DNA of 64,000 nucleotides, taken from Pseudomonas sp. G34 (lineage in GTDB: Bacteria > Pseudomonadota > Gammaproteobacteria > Pseudomonadales > Pseudomonadaceae). Of this stretch, positions 1 through 8,454 are shown one piece after another. Numbering within the stretch: the first letter of the stretch is position 1; each line of letters starts with the position of its first letter. The position numbers and the translations under genes are program-made. The stretch is from positions 310,001 through 374,000 of the forward strand of contig NZ_JAVHZV010000010.1 in the NCBI RefSeq assembly GCF_031119625.1. Direction: 5' to 3'. The notes under the pieces were generated by a model. It worked only from the letters and a program-made list of their open reading frames with translations. It did not search any database and was not told the DNA's origin.

Positions 1-985
1 GCGCCGGCTGGTCTGCGAGAACCGCGCCCTGCGTCAGCAGTTCGGGCTCAAGGACGGCATCGCTGCACAGCTGCTCGGTGTATCGCGGCCCATGGAGCGT
101 CTGCGCCGGCAGATTCTCGACCTGGCCGGTACCTCGGTGAATGTGCTGATTCGCGGCGAGACCGGTTCCGGCAAGGAGCGCGTGGCGCGCTGCCTGCACG
201 ACTTCAGCGAGCGCGCCGACAAGCCATTCGTGGCCCTCAACTGCGCGGCGATTCCCGAGCACCTGTTCGAGAGCGAACTGTTCGGCCACGAGAGCGGTGC
301 CTTTACCGGCGCCCAGAGCAAGCGCATCGGCCGGATCGAGCATGCCGACGGCGGTACCCTGTTTCTCGACGAGGTGGAAAGCCTGCCACTGGCGCAACAG
401 GTCAAGCTGCTGCGCGTGTTGCAGGAAAAGACCCTGGAACGACTGGGCTCGAACCGCAGCATTCGGGTCGACCTGCGGGTGATCAGCGCGGTCAAGCCCG
501 ATCTGCTCGACGAAGTGCGCGCCGGGCGTTTCCGGGAGGATTTGCTCTACCGCCTGAACGTCGCGACCTTGCAGATTCCCCCGCTGCGTGAGCGCCGCGA
601 GGACATCTCGCTGCTCTTCGAACATTTCGCCGCCCAGGCTGCGCAGCGGCATGGCCGCAGCCTGGAGCCGTTGACGCCGGCCGAACTGGCCAACCTGTTG
701 GGCCATGACTGGCCAGGCAACGTGCGGGAGCTGATCAACGCTGCCGAGCGCCACGCCCTGGGCCTGAGCGGCTCCAACCAGGAAGACGCCGAGCAATCGC
801 TGGCCCAGCAGATGGAAGCCTTCGAGGCGCAATGTCTGCACAACGCCTTGCTGCGCTGCCGTGGCAGCATCCTGCAGACCATGGAGCTGCTGCAGCTGCC
901 GCGGCGCACCCTGAACGAGAAGATGCAGCGCCATGGCTTGCAGCGCAGCGCCTACCGGCCTGCGGGTAGTCCCGACGAAGAATGA
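1..985 (+). CDS. Sigma-54-dependent transcriptional activator (C-terminal part)
   Basis: The frame is open from the left edge, so the N-terminal sensor or receiver part lies outside the window. The visible 327 residues hold a full AAA+ sigma-54 activation domain: Walker A GETGSGKE, the sigma-54 contact loop GAFTGA, Walker B GTLFLDEVE and a WPGNVREL motif. A short linker and a FIS-type helix-turn-helix end the protein. The layout is that of DctD/NtrC-family regulators, which activate transport genes through RNA polymerase carrying sigma-54. A near-consensus -24/-12 promoter lies 100 bp downstream, before a TRAP transporter, so that operon is its probable target. The exact family (DctD, MifR or another) cannot be fixed without the N-terminus. 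Confidence 0.93.
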   Translation, partial: RRLVCENRALRQQFGLKDGIAAQLLGVSRPMERLRRQILDLAGTSVNVLIRGETGSGKERVARCLHDFSERADKPFVALNCAAIPEHLFESELFGHESGAFTGAQSKRIGRIEHADGGTLFLDEVESLPLAQQVKLLRVLQEKTLERLGSNRSIRVDLRVISAVKPDLLDEVRAGRFREDLLYRLNVATLQIPPLRERREDISLLFEHFAAQAAQRHGRSLEPLTPAELANLLGHDWPGNVRELINAAERHALGLSGSNQEDAEQSLAQQMEAFEAQCLHNALLRCRGSILQTMELLQLPRRTLNEKMQRHGLQRSAYRPAGSPDEE

Positions 986-1085
986 GCGGAATCTTGCCGG
1001 TTGCCTGAGCGGCAATCGGCGAGGTTTCGCTGGTTTTCGCCGGTCCCGGACAACGCGGCCGCTCTAACACGGTGGTTACAAGGCC

Positions 1086-1101
1086 TGGCACGGCATCTGC
1101 A
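1086..1101 (+). promoter_or_regulatory. Sigma-54 (-24/-12) promoter of the TAXI-TRAP operon
   Basis: TGGCACGGCATCTGCA matches the sigma-54 consensus TGGCACG-N4-TTGCA at all but one fixed position, with the required GG-to-GC spacing. Transcription would start near 1112, leaving a leader of about 127 nt before the binding-protein start at 1239. It lies directly downstream of a sigma-54 activator gene. An inverted repeat TTGCC/GGCAA at 1001-1015 could be an upstream activator site, but that is only a guess. Confidence 0.85.
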
Positions 1102-1238
1102 ATAGTCATTTGGCAACCGGCATTCGTCGACCGGTGACCAATAAAGACAACAGCCGTCATGTAGCGGCGTTCTCCGTGTTTTTCTGGTCATCGATCCCGA
1201 ACCGGCTCTCTGACAATAATAAGCACGGAGAAACACCC

Positions 1239-2195
1239 ATGCGACTGACCAAGCGTTTCAGCCTTCTCGCCGCTGCCGCGGCCATTACCGCCAGCACGGC
1301 GGTGTTCGCCGCACCTACCTTCATCAACGTCCTGACCGGTGGTACCAGCGGGGTTTACTACCCGATTGGCGTGGCGCTCTCGCAGGTTTATGGCAACGGC
1401 ATCGAGGGGTCGAAGACGTCGGTGCAGGCTACCAAGGCCTCGGTGGAAAACCTCAACCTGTTGCAGGCAGGGCGCGGTGAGCTGGCCTTTGCCCTCGGCG
1501 ACTCGGTGGACGATGCCTGGAAGGGTGTCGAGGATGCCGGCTTCAAGGCGCCGCTGAAGAAAATCCGCGCGATCGCCGCCACCTACCCGAACTACATCCA
1601 GATCGTCGCCAGCAAGGAATCCGGGATCAAGACCCTGGAAGACCTCAAGGGCAAGCGCATCTCCGTCGGTGCACCGAAGTCCGGTACCGAGCTCAATGCC
1701 CGGGCGATCTTCAAGGCCGCCGGCCTGAGCTACAAGGACATGGGTCGGGTCGAGTTCATGCCCTATGCCGAGTCGGTCGAGCTGATCAAGAACCGCCAGC
1801 TGGACGCCACCCTGCAGTCGTCCGGCCTGGGCATGGCGGCGATTCGTGACCTGGCGTCGATGGTGCCAATCACCTTCGTGGCGATCCCGGAAGAGGTGGT
1901 CACCAAGATCGGCAGCAGTGCCTATCAGGCCCGCGTGATTCCAGCCGGCACCTATGACGGTCAGGATCAGGACGTACCGACCGCAGCCATCATCAACATT
2001 CTGGTCAGCCATGAAGGCGTCGACGACGAAGTGGCCTACCAGATGACCAAGCTGATGTTCGACAACCTGCCGCGCCTGGTCAATTCGCACTCGGCCGCCA
2101 AGGACATCAAGCTGGAAACCGCCACCGAAGGCCTGCCGATTCCGCTGCACCCGGGCGCCGAGCGCTTCTACAAGGAAGCGGGCGTACTCAAGTAA
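1239..2195 (+). CDS. TAXI-family TRAP transporter solute-binding protein
   Basis: This 318-residue periplasmic protein captures substrate for a TRAP transporter. A Sec signal peptide (MRLTKRFSLLAAAAA to VFAA) is followed by the TAXI hallmark LTGGTSGVYYPIG and a two-lobed periplasmic-binding fold of normal length. I chose the ATG at 1239 because AGCACGGAG lies about 8 nt upstream and the signal peptide starts there; an upstream in-frame start at 1110 would add an unlikely 43 residues and would lie at or before the transcription start. The gene is followed by its permease and by a DUF1850 gene, the usual TAXI order. The substrate is unknown; C4/C5-dicarboxylates or acidic amino acids are plausible, given the DctD-like activator and other characterised TAXI proteins. 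Confidence 0.93.
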   Translation: MRLTKRFSLLAAAAAITASTAVFAAPTFINVLTGGTSGVYYPIGVALSQVYGNGIEGSKTSVQATKASVENLNLLQAGRGELAFALGDSVDDAWKGVEDAGFKAPLKKIRAIAATYPNYIQIVASKESGIKTLEDLKGKRISVGAPKSGTELNARAIFKAAGLSYKDMGRVEFMPYAESVELIKNRQLDATLQSSGLGMAAIRDLASMVPITFVAIPEEVVTKIGSSAYQARVIPAGTYDGQDQDVPTAAIINILVSHEGVDDEVAYQMTKLMFDNLPRLVNSHSAAKDIKLETATEGLPIPLHPGAERFYKEAGVLK

Positions 2196-2203
2196 TCGCC
2201 CTG

Positions 2204-2228
2204 GCCGAGCGCCGCCACGGCGCTCGGC
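2204..2228 (+). promoter_or_regulatory. Perfect intercistronic hairpin (11-bp stem, 3-nt loop)
   Basis: GCCGAGCGCCG at 2204-2214 pairs perfectly with 2218-2228 around a CCA loop, 8 nt after the binding-protein stop codon. No U-tract follows, so it is not a standard terminator. In binding-protein operons such stems often protect the upstream mRNA from 3' decay, which gives more binding protein than permease. Confidence 0.7.
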
Positions 2229-2332
2229 ACACTTCCCGCTTCGCCGGGTGGATGCAGGCTGTCAGCTGATGGTCGGCATTCACTCGCAGTCCGATTCTTC
2301 GCCCTCTGGGCGTCAGCGAAGGTGTGACCAGC

Positions 2333-4357
2333 ATGAGTGAACATCAGGGGCTGAACGCCAGCCCGAGCGAATGGCCGAAGGCGTTGTTCTACACCGCCTT
2401 GCTGTTCTCCACATACCAGATCATCACGGCGGCCTTTCACCCGGTGTCCAGCCAGGTGCTGCGCGCCGGCCACGTCGGCTTCCTGTTGCTGATGGTCTTC
2501 CTCTGCTACCCGGCCCGTGGCACCGGCCGGCCCTGGCAGCCGCTGGCCTGGTTGTTGGGCCTTGCCGGCATGGCGACCTTCGCCTACCAGTGGGTTTTCG
2601 AAGGTGACCTGATTCAGCGTTCAGGCGACCTCACCACGTCGGACATGATCATCGGCGTCGGCCTGACGTTGCTGATCTTCGAGGCCGCACGACGGGTCAT
2701 GGGCATCGCCCTGCCGCTGATCTGCGGGTTATTCCTGCTCTACGGCCTGTTCGGTGAATACCTGCCGGGCGACCTGGCGCACCGCGGTTACGGCTTCGAC
2801 CAGATCATCAACCAGCTGGCGTTCGGTACCGAGGGTTTCTACGGCACACCAACCTATGTGTCGGCGACCTACATCTTCCTGTTCATCCTGTTCGGTGCGT
2901 TTCTCGAGCAGGCTGGCATGATCAAGCTGTTCACCGATTTCGCCATGGGCCTGTTCGGCCACAAGCTTGGCGGCCCGGCCAAGGTCTCGGTGGCGTCCTC
3001 GGCGCTGATGGGCACCATCACCGGCTCCGGCGTGGCCAACGTGGTGACCACCGGGCAATTCACCATTCCGCTGATGAAGCGTTTCGGCTATCGCCCGGCG
3101 TTTGCCGGTGCGGTGGAAGCGACATCGAGCATGGGCAGCCAGATCATGCCGCCGGTGATGGGCGCCGTGGCGTTCATCATGGCCGAAACCATCAACGTGC
3201 CGTACGTGGAAGTGGCCAAGGCGGCACTGATTCCCGCGCTGCTGTATTTCGGTTCGGTGTTCTGGATGGTTCATCTGGAGGCCAAGAGCGCCAACCTGCG
3301 CGGCCTGCCGAAAGATCAGTGCCCCAGCGCCTGGGCGGCGGTCAAGCAGCGCTGGTTCCTGTTGATTCCCCTGCTGGTGCTGGTCTATCTGCTCTTCTCG
3401 GGCCGTACACCGATGTTTTCCGGCACCGTTGGCCTGGCGCTCACCGCGATCGTGATTCTCGGTTCGGCGATCATCCTCAAGGTGTCGTCGAAGATCATGC
3501 GCATGGTGTTCTGGATTGCCCTGGGCATTCTCTGCGCGGGCTTCTTCCAGCTCGGTATCGGCGTGGTGTTCGGGGTGATCGGCGCGCTGGTGGCGGTCTG
3601 CTGGTTCATCAAGGGCGGCCGGGAAACCCTGCAGGCCTGCGTGCATGCGCTGGCGGAAGGCGCACGGCATGCGATTCCGGTCGGTATCGCCTGCGCCCTG
3701 GTAGGGGTGATCATCGGCGTGGTCTCGCTGACCGGTATTGCCACCACCTTCGCCGGCTACATCCTCGCCATCGGCCAGAACAACCTGTTCCTGTCGCTGG
3801 TGCTGACGATGATCACCTGCCTGATTCTCGGCATGGGCATCCCGACCATTCCCAACTACATCATCACCAGCGCGATTGCCGCGCCGGCGCTGCTGGATCT
3901 GGGCGTACCGCTGATCGTCTCGCACATGTTCGTGTTCTATTTCGGCCTGATGGCCGACCTGACGCCGCCGGTGGCGCTGGCCTGTTTCGCGGCCGCACCG
4001 ATCGCCAAGGAGAACGGCTTCAAGATCAGCCTGTGGGCAGTACGCATCGCTGCCGCTGGCTTCGTGGTGCCGTTCATGGCGGTCTACGACCCGGCGCTGA
4101 TGATGCAGGGCGACAGCTGGGGCGCGACCTTGTACATGTTCATCAAGAGTGTATTCGCCGTCGGGCTGTGGGGCATGGCGGTGGTCGGCTACCTGAACAT
4201 GCGCCTGGCCTGGTGGGAGCGCATCTGGGCATTCGCGGCCGGGGTCGCGCTGATTCTGGCCCTGCCGATCAGTGACGAAATCGGCTATGCGCTGGGCGCC
4301 CTGCTGATCGCTCAACACCTGTGGCGCGCGCGCCGCGTTGCTGTGGCGGCGGCTTGA
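2333..4357 (+). CDS. TRAP transporter fused permease (DctQM type)
   Basis: This 674-residue polytopic inner-membrane protein fuses the small (4-TM) and large (about 12-TM) TRAP permease subunits, as is usual for TAXI systems. It moves the substrate delivered by the upstream binding protein using an ion gradient. Many hydrophobic segments are visible. The DctM-like core includes NVVTTGQFTIPLMKRFGY and SSMGSQIMPPVMGAVAF, and a second conserved stretch lies near GMGIPTIPNYIITSAIA. I prefer ATG 2333, because GAAGG about 10 nt upstream suits it better than the GTG at 2324. The end overlaps the DUF1850 gene by 37 nt in another frame, which indicates translational coupling. Confidence 0.93.
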   Translation: MSEHQGLNASPSEWPKALFYTALLFSTYQIITAAFHPVSSQVLRAGHVGFLLLMVFLCYPARGTGRPWQPLAWLLGLAGMATFAYQWVFEGDLIQRSGDLTTSDMIIGVGLTLLIFEAARRVMGIALPLICGLFLLYGLFGEYLPGDLAHRGYGFDQIINQLAFGTEGFYGTPTYVSATYIFLFILFGAFLEQAGMIKLFTDFAMGLFGHKLGGPAKVSVASSALMGTITGSGVANVVTTGQFTIPLMKRFGYRPAFAGAVEATSSMGSQIMPPVMGAVAFIMAETINVPYVEVAKAALIPALLYFGSVFWMVHLEAKSANLRGLPKDQCPSAWAAVKQRWFLLIPLLVLVYLLFSGRTPMFSGTVGLALTAIVILGSAIILKVSSKIMRMVFWIALGILCAGFFQLGIGVVFGVIGALVAVCWFIKGGRETLQACVHALAEGARHAIPVGIACALVGVIIGVVSLTGIATTFAGYILAIGQNNLFLSLVLTMITCLILGMGIPTIPNYIITSAIAAPALLDLGVPLIVSHMFVFYFGLMADLTPPVALACFAAAPIAKENGFKISLWAVRIAAAGFVVPFMAVYDPALMMQGDSWGATLYMFIKSVFAVGLWGMAVVGYLNMRLAWWERIWAFAAGVALILALPISDEIGYALGALLIAQHLWRARRVAVAAA

Positions 4358-4746
4358 TCGGCTTGTGCCTGGGGCTGGCGGGGGCGGTATGGGCCCAGGT
4401 GCCCGTGCCGTCCTTCACCCTGGCCTGGAACCACACGATCGAGAAGATCCGCTGGGAAGAGGACTACCGCGTCACGGCGGACGGGCTGCTGCTCGGCGAG
4501 GCGCGGGTGCGGGGTAGCGGCGCCGGTATGGAGATTCCCGATGGCGCCGTGCTGCGTGACGGCGCCTGGCATTACCAGCGGCAGATGCCGCCGCTGCAAC
4601 CGCTACGCCTGGGGCGAACGCCCGAGGCCGGCGACTACCAGCTGTGTGATGGCAAGGGTTGCAAGCCTTTCAGCGAGTGGCTCGGGCCGCCGACGGCAGG
4701 TCAGCCGGAGGTGGAGTTATGGAGCTGCGAGATGCAGGAGGGCTGA
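4321..4746 (+). CDS. DUF1850 domain-containing protein
   Basis: This small protein (141 residues) starts with GTG inside the end of the permease gene. An N-terminal hydrophobic segment (GLIGLCLGLAGAVWA) looks like a signal peptide, followed by FTLAWNHTIEKIRWEEDY, the typical DUF1850 opening with conserved tryptophans and charged residues. DUF1850 genes accompany TAXI-TRAP transporters so regularly that a periplasmic accessory role is likely, but no biochemical role is established that I know of. The overlap with the permease supports co-expression. The start is the least certain part, since the signal peptide begins with an arginine- and cysteine-rich stretch. Confidence 0.85.
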   Translation: MARAPRCCGGGLIGLCLGLAGAVWAQVPVPSFTLAWNHTIEKIRWEEDYRVTADGLLLGEARVRGSGAGMEIPDGAVLRDGAWHYQRQMPPLQPLRLGRTPEAGDYQLCDGKGCKPFSEWLGPPTAGQPEVELWSCEMQEG

Positions 4747-4772
4747 ATTTGCAGAAGCGTTCACCCGCTCGC

Positions 4773-4842
4773 TTTTGTGGGAGCGCGCCATGCGCGCGAA
4801 AAATCACGGGCATGGACTCGGTGTCCCCGCCCGCTCCCACAG
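4773..4842. repeat. REP-like extragenic palindrome
   Basis: TGTGGGAGCG at the left end is mirrored by CGCTCCCACA at the right end of a roughly 70-bp element between two convergent genes. An inner palindrome GCGCGCCATGCGCGC sits in the left half. The TGTGGGAGCG core is the common Pseudomonas REP theme. It may act as a transcript end or mRNA stabiliser. Confidence 0.75.
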
Positions 4843-4892
4843 GTAATGCACTCATGCCCGCTTTCGCGTTGAGACTGCCGCCCTGGCTGCGC

Positions 4893-5717
4893 TCAAGGTG
4901 ATCCACGACCCCGCCGCATCTCACCCAGCTCCGCCCGCAGCGCCTTCAGCTCTTGAAGGATCATCTCCTCGCGCTCCGCCCGCGCGGCAACCTCGGGATC
5001 CGGCCCCTGAGCATCCTGCATGGCGTTGACGATCACCGCGATGAACAGGTTGAGCATCATGAAGGTGGCGATCAGGATGTAGGGCACGAAGAACACCCAG
5101 GCCAGCGGATACTGCTCCATCACCGGCCGCACGATGCCCATCGACCAGCTCTCCAGCGTCATCACCTGGAACAGTGTGTAGAGGCTGGCGCCGATGCTGC
5201 CGAACCACTCGGGAAAGTCCTGCCCGAACAGCTGGGTCGCCATCACTGCGGCGACATAGAACAACAGCCCCATCAACATCACGATGCTGCCCATGCCCGG
5301 CAGCGACGCCAGCAGCGCCTGCACCACCTTGCGCATGCTCGGGTTGATCGACACCAGGCGTAGCACCCGCAATACGCGCAGGGTTCGCAGCACGCTGAAC
5401 GGCCCGCTGGCGGGCACCAGGGCGATACCGACCACCAGGCAATCGAACACCGCCCAGGGATCGCGCAGCAGGCCGATGCCCCGTGCGGTAAAACGCAGCC
5501 CCAGCTCGATCACGAATACCGCCAGGATGAACATATCCACAGGCACCAGCAGCCAGCCCCAGTCGTTGGCCAGCTCGCTGGACGTGAGCATGCCGAGGAT
5601 CGCCGCATTGATCAGGATCAGCGTGGTGACCAGGCGCTGGACGGGCTTGCCGTCCATGAACCGGGCCAGTTGCTGGCGCCAGGCGCTGGGAGCATTCGAG
5701 GTGACGATAGGGGTCAT
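4893..5717 (-). CDS. Bacterial voltage-gated sodium channel (NaChBac/BacNav type)
   Basis: This 274-residue protein has the six-segment layout of one ion-channel subunit, four of which would form the pore. The voltage sensor S4 carries arginines every third residue (R111, R114, R117, R120 in VLRTLRVLRVLRLV). The pore loop ends in TLESWSM at 187-193, matching the sodium-selective LESW filter rather than the GYG of potassium channels. S6 (MMLNLFIAVIVNAM) leads into a charged, probably coiled-coil C-terminal tail (about 245-270), as in tetrameric BacNav proteins. The gene stands alone, convergent to the DUF1850 gene. No clear ribosome-binding site precedes the start, so the first residues are uncertain. 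Its physiological role in Pseudomonas is unknown to me. Confidence 0.9.
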   Translation of the reverse strand: MTPIVTSNAPSAWRQQLARFMDGKPVQRLVTTLILINAAILGMLTSSELANDWGWLLVPVDMFILAVFVIELGLRFTARGIGLLRDPWAVFDCLVVGIALVPASGPFSVLRTLRVLRVLRLVSINPSMRKVVQALLASLPGMGSIVMLMGLLFYVAAVMATQLFGQDFPEWFGSIGASLYTLFQVMTLESWSMGIVRPVMEQYPLAWVFFVPYILIATFMMLNLFIAVIVNAMQDAQGPDPEVAARAEREEMILQELKALRAELGEMRRGRGSP

Positions 5718-5945
5718 GATGGTATCGATGGTTGTAGTGGAGGCTGCCGAGAGTAAATAAGCGGGTTGCTGGAAGATAGCGCGGCAAGCAAGGCGATTTT
5801 CGCTAAATGTGTAGGCGGCGTACGGGCGGGATGTCGTCAGGGGTGCTCATTAGCCCGGTAACGGCATTGCCGAACGCGGCGCCGATCATTAGCCTGCGCT
5901 CTTTGCCTGGGCCAAATGGCCCTGACCAACACGACGGATCACGGC

Positions 5946-6449
5946 ATGAGCGAGCAGGGCAGCAACATCACCTTCTATCTGGAAATGCACAGCCCCGAGC
6001 AGGTGCGCGGCAAGCCCATGCCCGACGACCTGCAGGTGGTCGAGTGCCGAATCAAGCAGTTCCAGCTCAACCGCTTTCTCTACCAGTTGATCGGCGAGCC
6101 CTGGCAGTGGACGGACAAGCTGGCCTGGTCGGACGCCCAATGGCGCGACGCGATCGAGCGCCACGATCACCGCACCTGGGTGGCTTATCACCAGGGCGCC
6201 ATCGCCGGTTACTACGAGCTGCAGCGCGACGCCGAGGGTGCGGTGGAGATTCTCTATTTCGGCCTGGCCCCGGCCTTCTTCGGCCAGGGTTTCGGTGGCC
6301 CGTTGCTGACCCACGCGCTGCAGAGCGCCTGGGCCTGGCCCGGCACCAAGCGGGTGTGGGTGCACACCTGCACCCTCGACCACCCCAGCGCGCTGGCCAA
6401 TTATCAGGCGCGGGGGCTCGAGCTCTATCGCCAGGAACGCGAGGACTAA
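5946..6449 (+). CDS. GNAT family N-acetyltransferase
   Basis: This 167-residue protein has the acetyl-CoA-dependent N-acyltransferase fold. The core strand and loop read GAIAGYYELQ then VEILYFGLAPAFFGQGFGGPLL, where GQGFGG is the acetyl-CoA pyrophosphate-binding loop (R/Q-x-x-G-x-G/A). The end, HPSALANYQARGLELYRQE, matches the typical C-terminal GNAT helix and strand. The acceptor substrate cannot be told from sequence. I prefer ATG 5946, with a weak GGA 7 nt upstream; an in-frame ATG at 5916 would add ten residues. It is a single gene, divergent from the sodium channel. Confidence 0.85.
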   Translation: MSEQGSNITFYLEMHSPEQVRGKPMPDDLQVVECRIKQFQLNRFLYQLIGEPWQWTDKLAWSDAQWRDAIERHDHRTWVAYHQGAIAGYYELQRDAEGAVEILYFGLAPAFFGQGFGGPLLTHALQSAWAWPGTKRVWVHTCTLDHPSALANYQARGLELYRQERED

Positions 6450-6532
6450 AGCGGCATTGCGTCGAGACATCCCGGCGGCTGCGCTGTCAGATATCGAGCG
6501 AGCCGCGTCGCGGTCACTGAACGGAGTTTCCT

Positions 6533-7063
6533 ATGCCAAAGCTTAGTGTGAAGTTACTGCCTCTCTGCCTGCTGGCGCTGCCCTTCGTGGCGTCTGCCGA
6601 GCAGCAGATCCAGCCCGGTCTCTGGGAGATCACCTCGAAGAACATGCAGCTCGGCGGCAAGACCCTGCCGAGCAGCGACGTGATGCTGCAGCAGTTCAAG
6701 AGCCTGCCCCAGGCCCAGCGTGAAATGATGGAGCGGGCCATGGCCCAGCAGGGCATCCAGCTCGGCGAAAAGGGCGTGCAGTACTGCATCAGCCAGGCCC
6801 AGGTCGATGCCCAGAACATCCCCCTGCAGGACCCCAACTGCAGCCAGCAGATCACCTCGCGTGACAACGACCGCTGGGTATTCAACTTCACCTGCCCACA
6901 AGGCCGCGGTCAGGGCGAGGCGCACTTTCTCGACGACAAGTCGTTCACCACCCAGGTCAGCGGTGACTTCGACAGCGGCGCCGGTCGCCAGCAGGGCAGC
7001 ATGGAGTCCGAGGCGCGCTGGGTGTCGGCCGACTGCGGCGGGTTGAAGCCTCGCCAGCGTTGA
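6533..7063 (+). CDS. DUF3617 domain-containing periplasmic protein
   Basis: This 176-residue protein has a clear signal peptide (LLPLCLLALPFVASA, cleaved before EQQ). The mature start QPGLWEITSKNMQ is the signature of DUF3617, a family of small exported proteins of unknown function common in Proteobacteria. Two cysteines (YCIS and PNCSQQ) and a later pair (FTCP, SADCG) could form disulfides. ACGGAG lies about 10 nt before the ATG. The gene appears monocistronic. Confidence 0.85.
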   Translation: MPKLSVKLLPLCLLALPFVASAEQQIQPGLWEITSKNMQLGGKTLPSSDVMLQQFKSLPQAQREMMERAMAQQGIQLGEKGVQYCISQAQVDAQNIPLQDPNCSQQITSRDNDRWVFNFTCPQGRGQGEAHFLDDKSFTTQVSGDFDSGAGRQQGSMESEARWVSADCGGLKPRQR

Positions 7064-7191
7064 GGTTGCATCAGCCTGCCGTCGACGCGGATCGGCTCTG
7101 AGTCCCATGTTTGAGGGCGCTCCCTCTGGCCTGGGCTCGGCCGAAGTTGCTGCTCAGCCGGTGTTCGCCAGCAGGATGAGGAAGCGGCTCG

Positions 7192-7620
7192 CTAGGGCGC
7201 GGTCATGAGGTTCTGGCTGCCTGGCTTCTGTCTCGGCAGCGAATAGAGCGCCATCAGAAACGACGTTGCTGCGCCCAGGCAGAAGTTGCCCGCGTGATGG
7301 GTTTCCATCGGCAGCACCTCACCCCACACGAGTGCGCCCGTACCGCCGGCCAGGCAAACGATCAGCATGTGCAGAACGCACCGACGAAGCTGGAAGTATG
7401 CGTAAAGCATTGCCAGGCCGAACGCTGGGATTCCATAGAAAAACAGGCTCGTCACGGCTGAAAGAATGCCGAACCAGAACGTACCTATCACGGTTTCCAC
7501 GACGCTCATGCTGGTGGTTCGGGCCATCAGCTCAAGTGTGCAGAAATACCCAAATATGAACACGCCCACCAGCGCCGGGCAGAGGGTGAAGGATGCCACT
7601 ATGCGTTTGAAGGGATACAT
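7192..7620 (-). CDS. Small four-helix membrane protein, unknown function
   Basis: This 142-residue hydrophobic protein has about four predicted transmembrane segments (around 8-30, 43-67, 82-105 and 112-132). I recognise no family. It lies downstream of, and on the same strand as, the two-partner secretion locus, after a 238-bp gap that follows the lipoprotein gene. Its codon use looks less GC-biased than that of the flanking core genes. Immunity proteins of CDI systems are sometimes small membrane proteins, so it is a second-choice immunity candidate. A ribosome-binding site (AAGGGGCAGG) precedes the start. Confidence 0.65.
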   Translation of the reverse strand: MYPFKRIVASFTLCPALVGVFIFGYFCTLELMARTTSMSVVETVIGTFWFGILSAVTSLFFYGIPAFGLAMLYAYFQLRRCVLHMLIVCLAGGTGALVWGEVLPMETHHAGNFCLGAATSFLMALYSLPRQKPGSQNLMTAP

Positions 7621-7858
7621 CGCAACCTGCCCCTTGGGTTGTCCCTTGCAGCCATTTCTGAGGCTAAACGTTGCTTGTATTGGCGTTTAACCCAGACTCG
7701 CGCCCCGCAAGAGGATCTTCAAAAAGAAGACGATTTGTTTTTATTGCGCATGTGTTGGCAGCTCTCTTTAGGGCTGGACTGTTGATATGGGAGAGGACGT
7801 ACCAGTTGCGTGCTCGTCGGTCAGATGAACTGGGATTTCTCAGTAAGTACTTCTAGGT

Positions 7859-8317
7859 TCAAGGCAGGCATTCGGGGACCACCGGGCCTTCTTCGCATGC
7901 AGAGGGGTTACTTGCCGTGCGGCGGCAGAACTCAACGTCCTTCTTGGCCTGGCAATAATTGCTATTCAGGCGCCGCTCGACGCTTCGCGAGGTGGGAGCC
8001 GCATCGGCTTGGCAAGTAGCCAGATGAGGTTGTGCTGCGCACATACGATGGCTCGGCTGGGGGGCCTTGAAGCCTGCTGCCTGCATGCAATTCTCTGCTG
8101 CTGCTAATTGATCGGGTGAGCGCGGATCCAGTGGTGGTCGTGCCGGTGAGCTGGGGCTGGCCATGCCGCACTCCAGCAGGGCTTTCTTCACTTCGAGTTG
8201 GGAGGCGCCCGGCTTTGCCCAGAGCAGATAAGAGTCCGGTACAGGTTGGAAGGGTAGAGTACTGCCGCAGGCTGTCAGGCTGAGGGCGCAGAATAGGCCT
8301 GCAAATAGAAGTCGCAT
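7859..8317 (-). CDS. Small cysteine-containing lipoprotein; candidate immunity protein
   Basis: The start at 8317 is chosen for the good GAGAGG site just upstream, giving 152 residues. The signal peptide MRLLFAGLFCALSLTAC ends in an LTAC lipobox, so the mature protein would be lipid-anchored through that cysteine. The next part (YLLWAKPGAS...VKKALLECG...AAENCMQAAGF) resembles small lipoproteins I associate with toxin loci, though I cannot name a Pfam family. The mature part has several more cysteines. It begins 137 bp after the stop of the giant CdiA-like gene, on the same strand, where an immunity gene would be expected. Periplasmic or lipoprotein immunity proteins are normal for phospholipase effectors, which fits the lipase-like end of that protein. 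The pairing is inference. Confidence 0.75.
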   Translation of the reverse strand: MRLLFAGLFCALSLTACGSTLPFQPVPDSYLLWAKPGASQLEVKKALLECGMASPSSPARPPLDPRSPDQLAAAENCMQAAGFKAPQPSHRMCAAQPHLATCQADAAPTSRSVERRLNSNYCQAKKDVEFCRRTASNPSACEEGPVVPECLP

Positions 8318-8454
8318 AACGAGCCTCTCGCTGAGGATGGTCATATTGGTTTTGTGGATGGATACCTTTTATCCATGGCGAAACGTAGTTCTTTAGTCGG
8401 TAGCGATAGTTCTGGGATGCTGCTCGCTGTATACGGCGAGCAGCATCTACTATC

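Noticed and set aside
2729..4318. 529-codon minus-strand frame
   Set aside because: Antisense shadow of the TRAP permease with low-complexity composition and no family resemblance.
7671..7856. 61-codon plus-strand frame between the membrane protein and lipoprotein genes
   Set aside because: No convincing ribosome-binding site, no domain and Arg-rich random composition.
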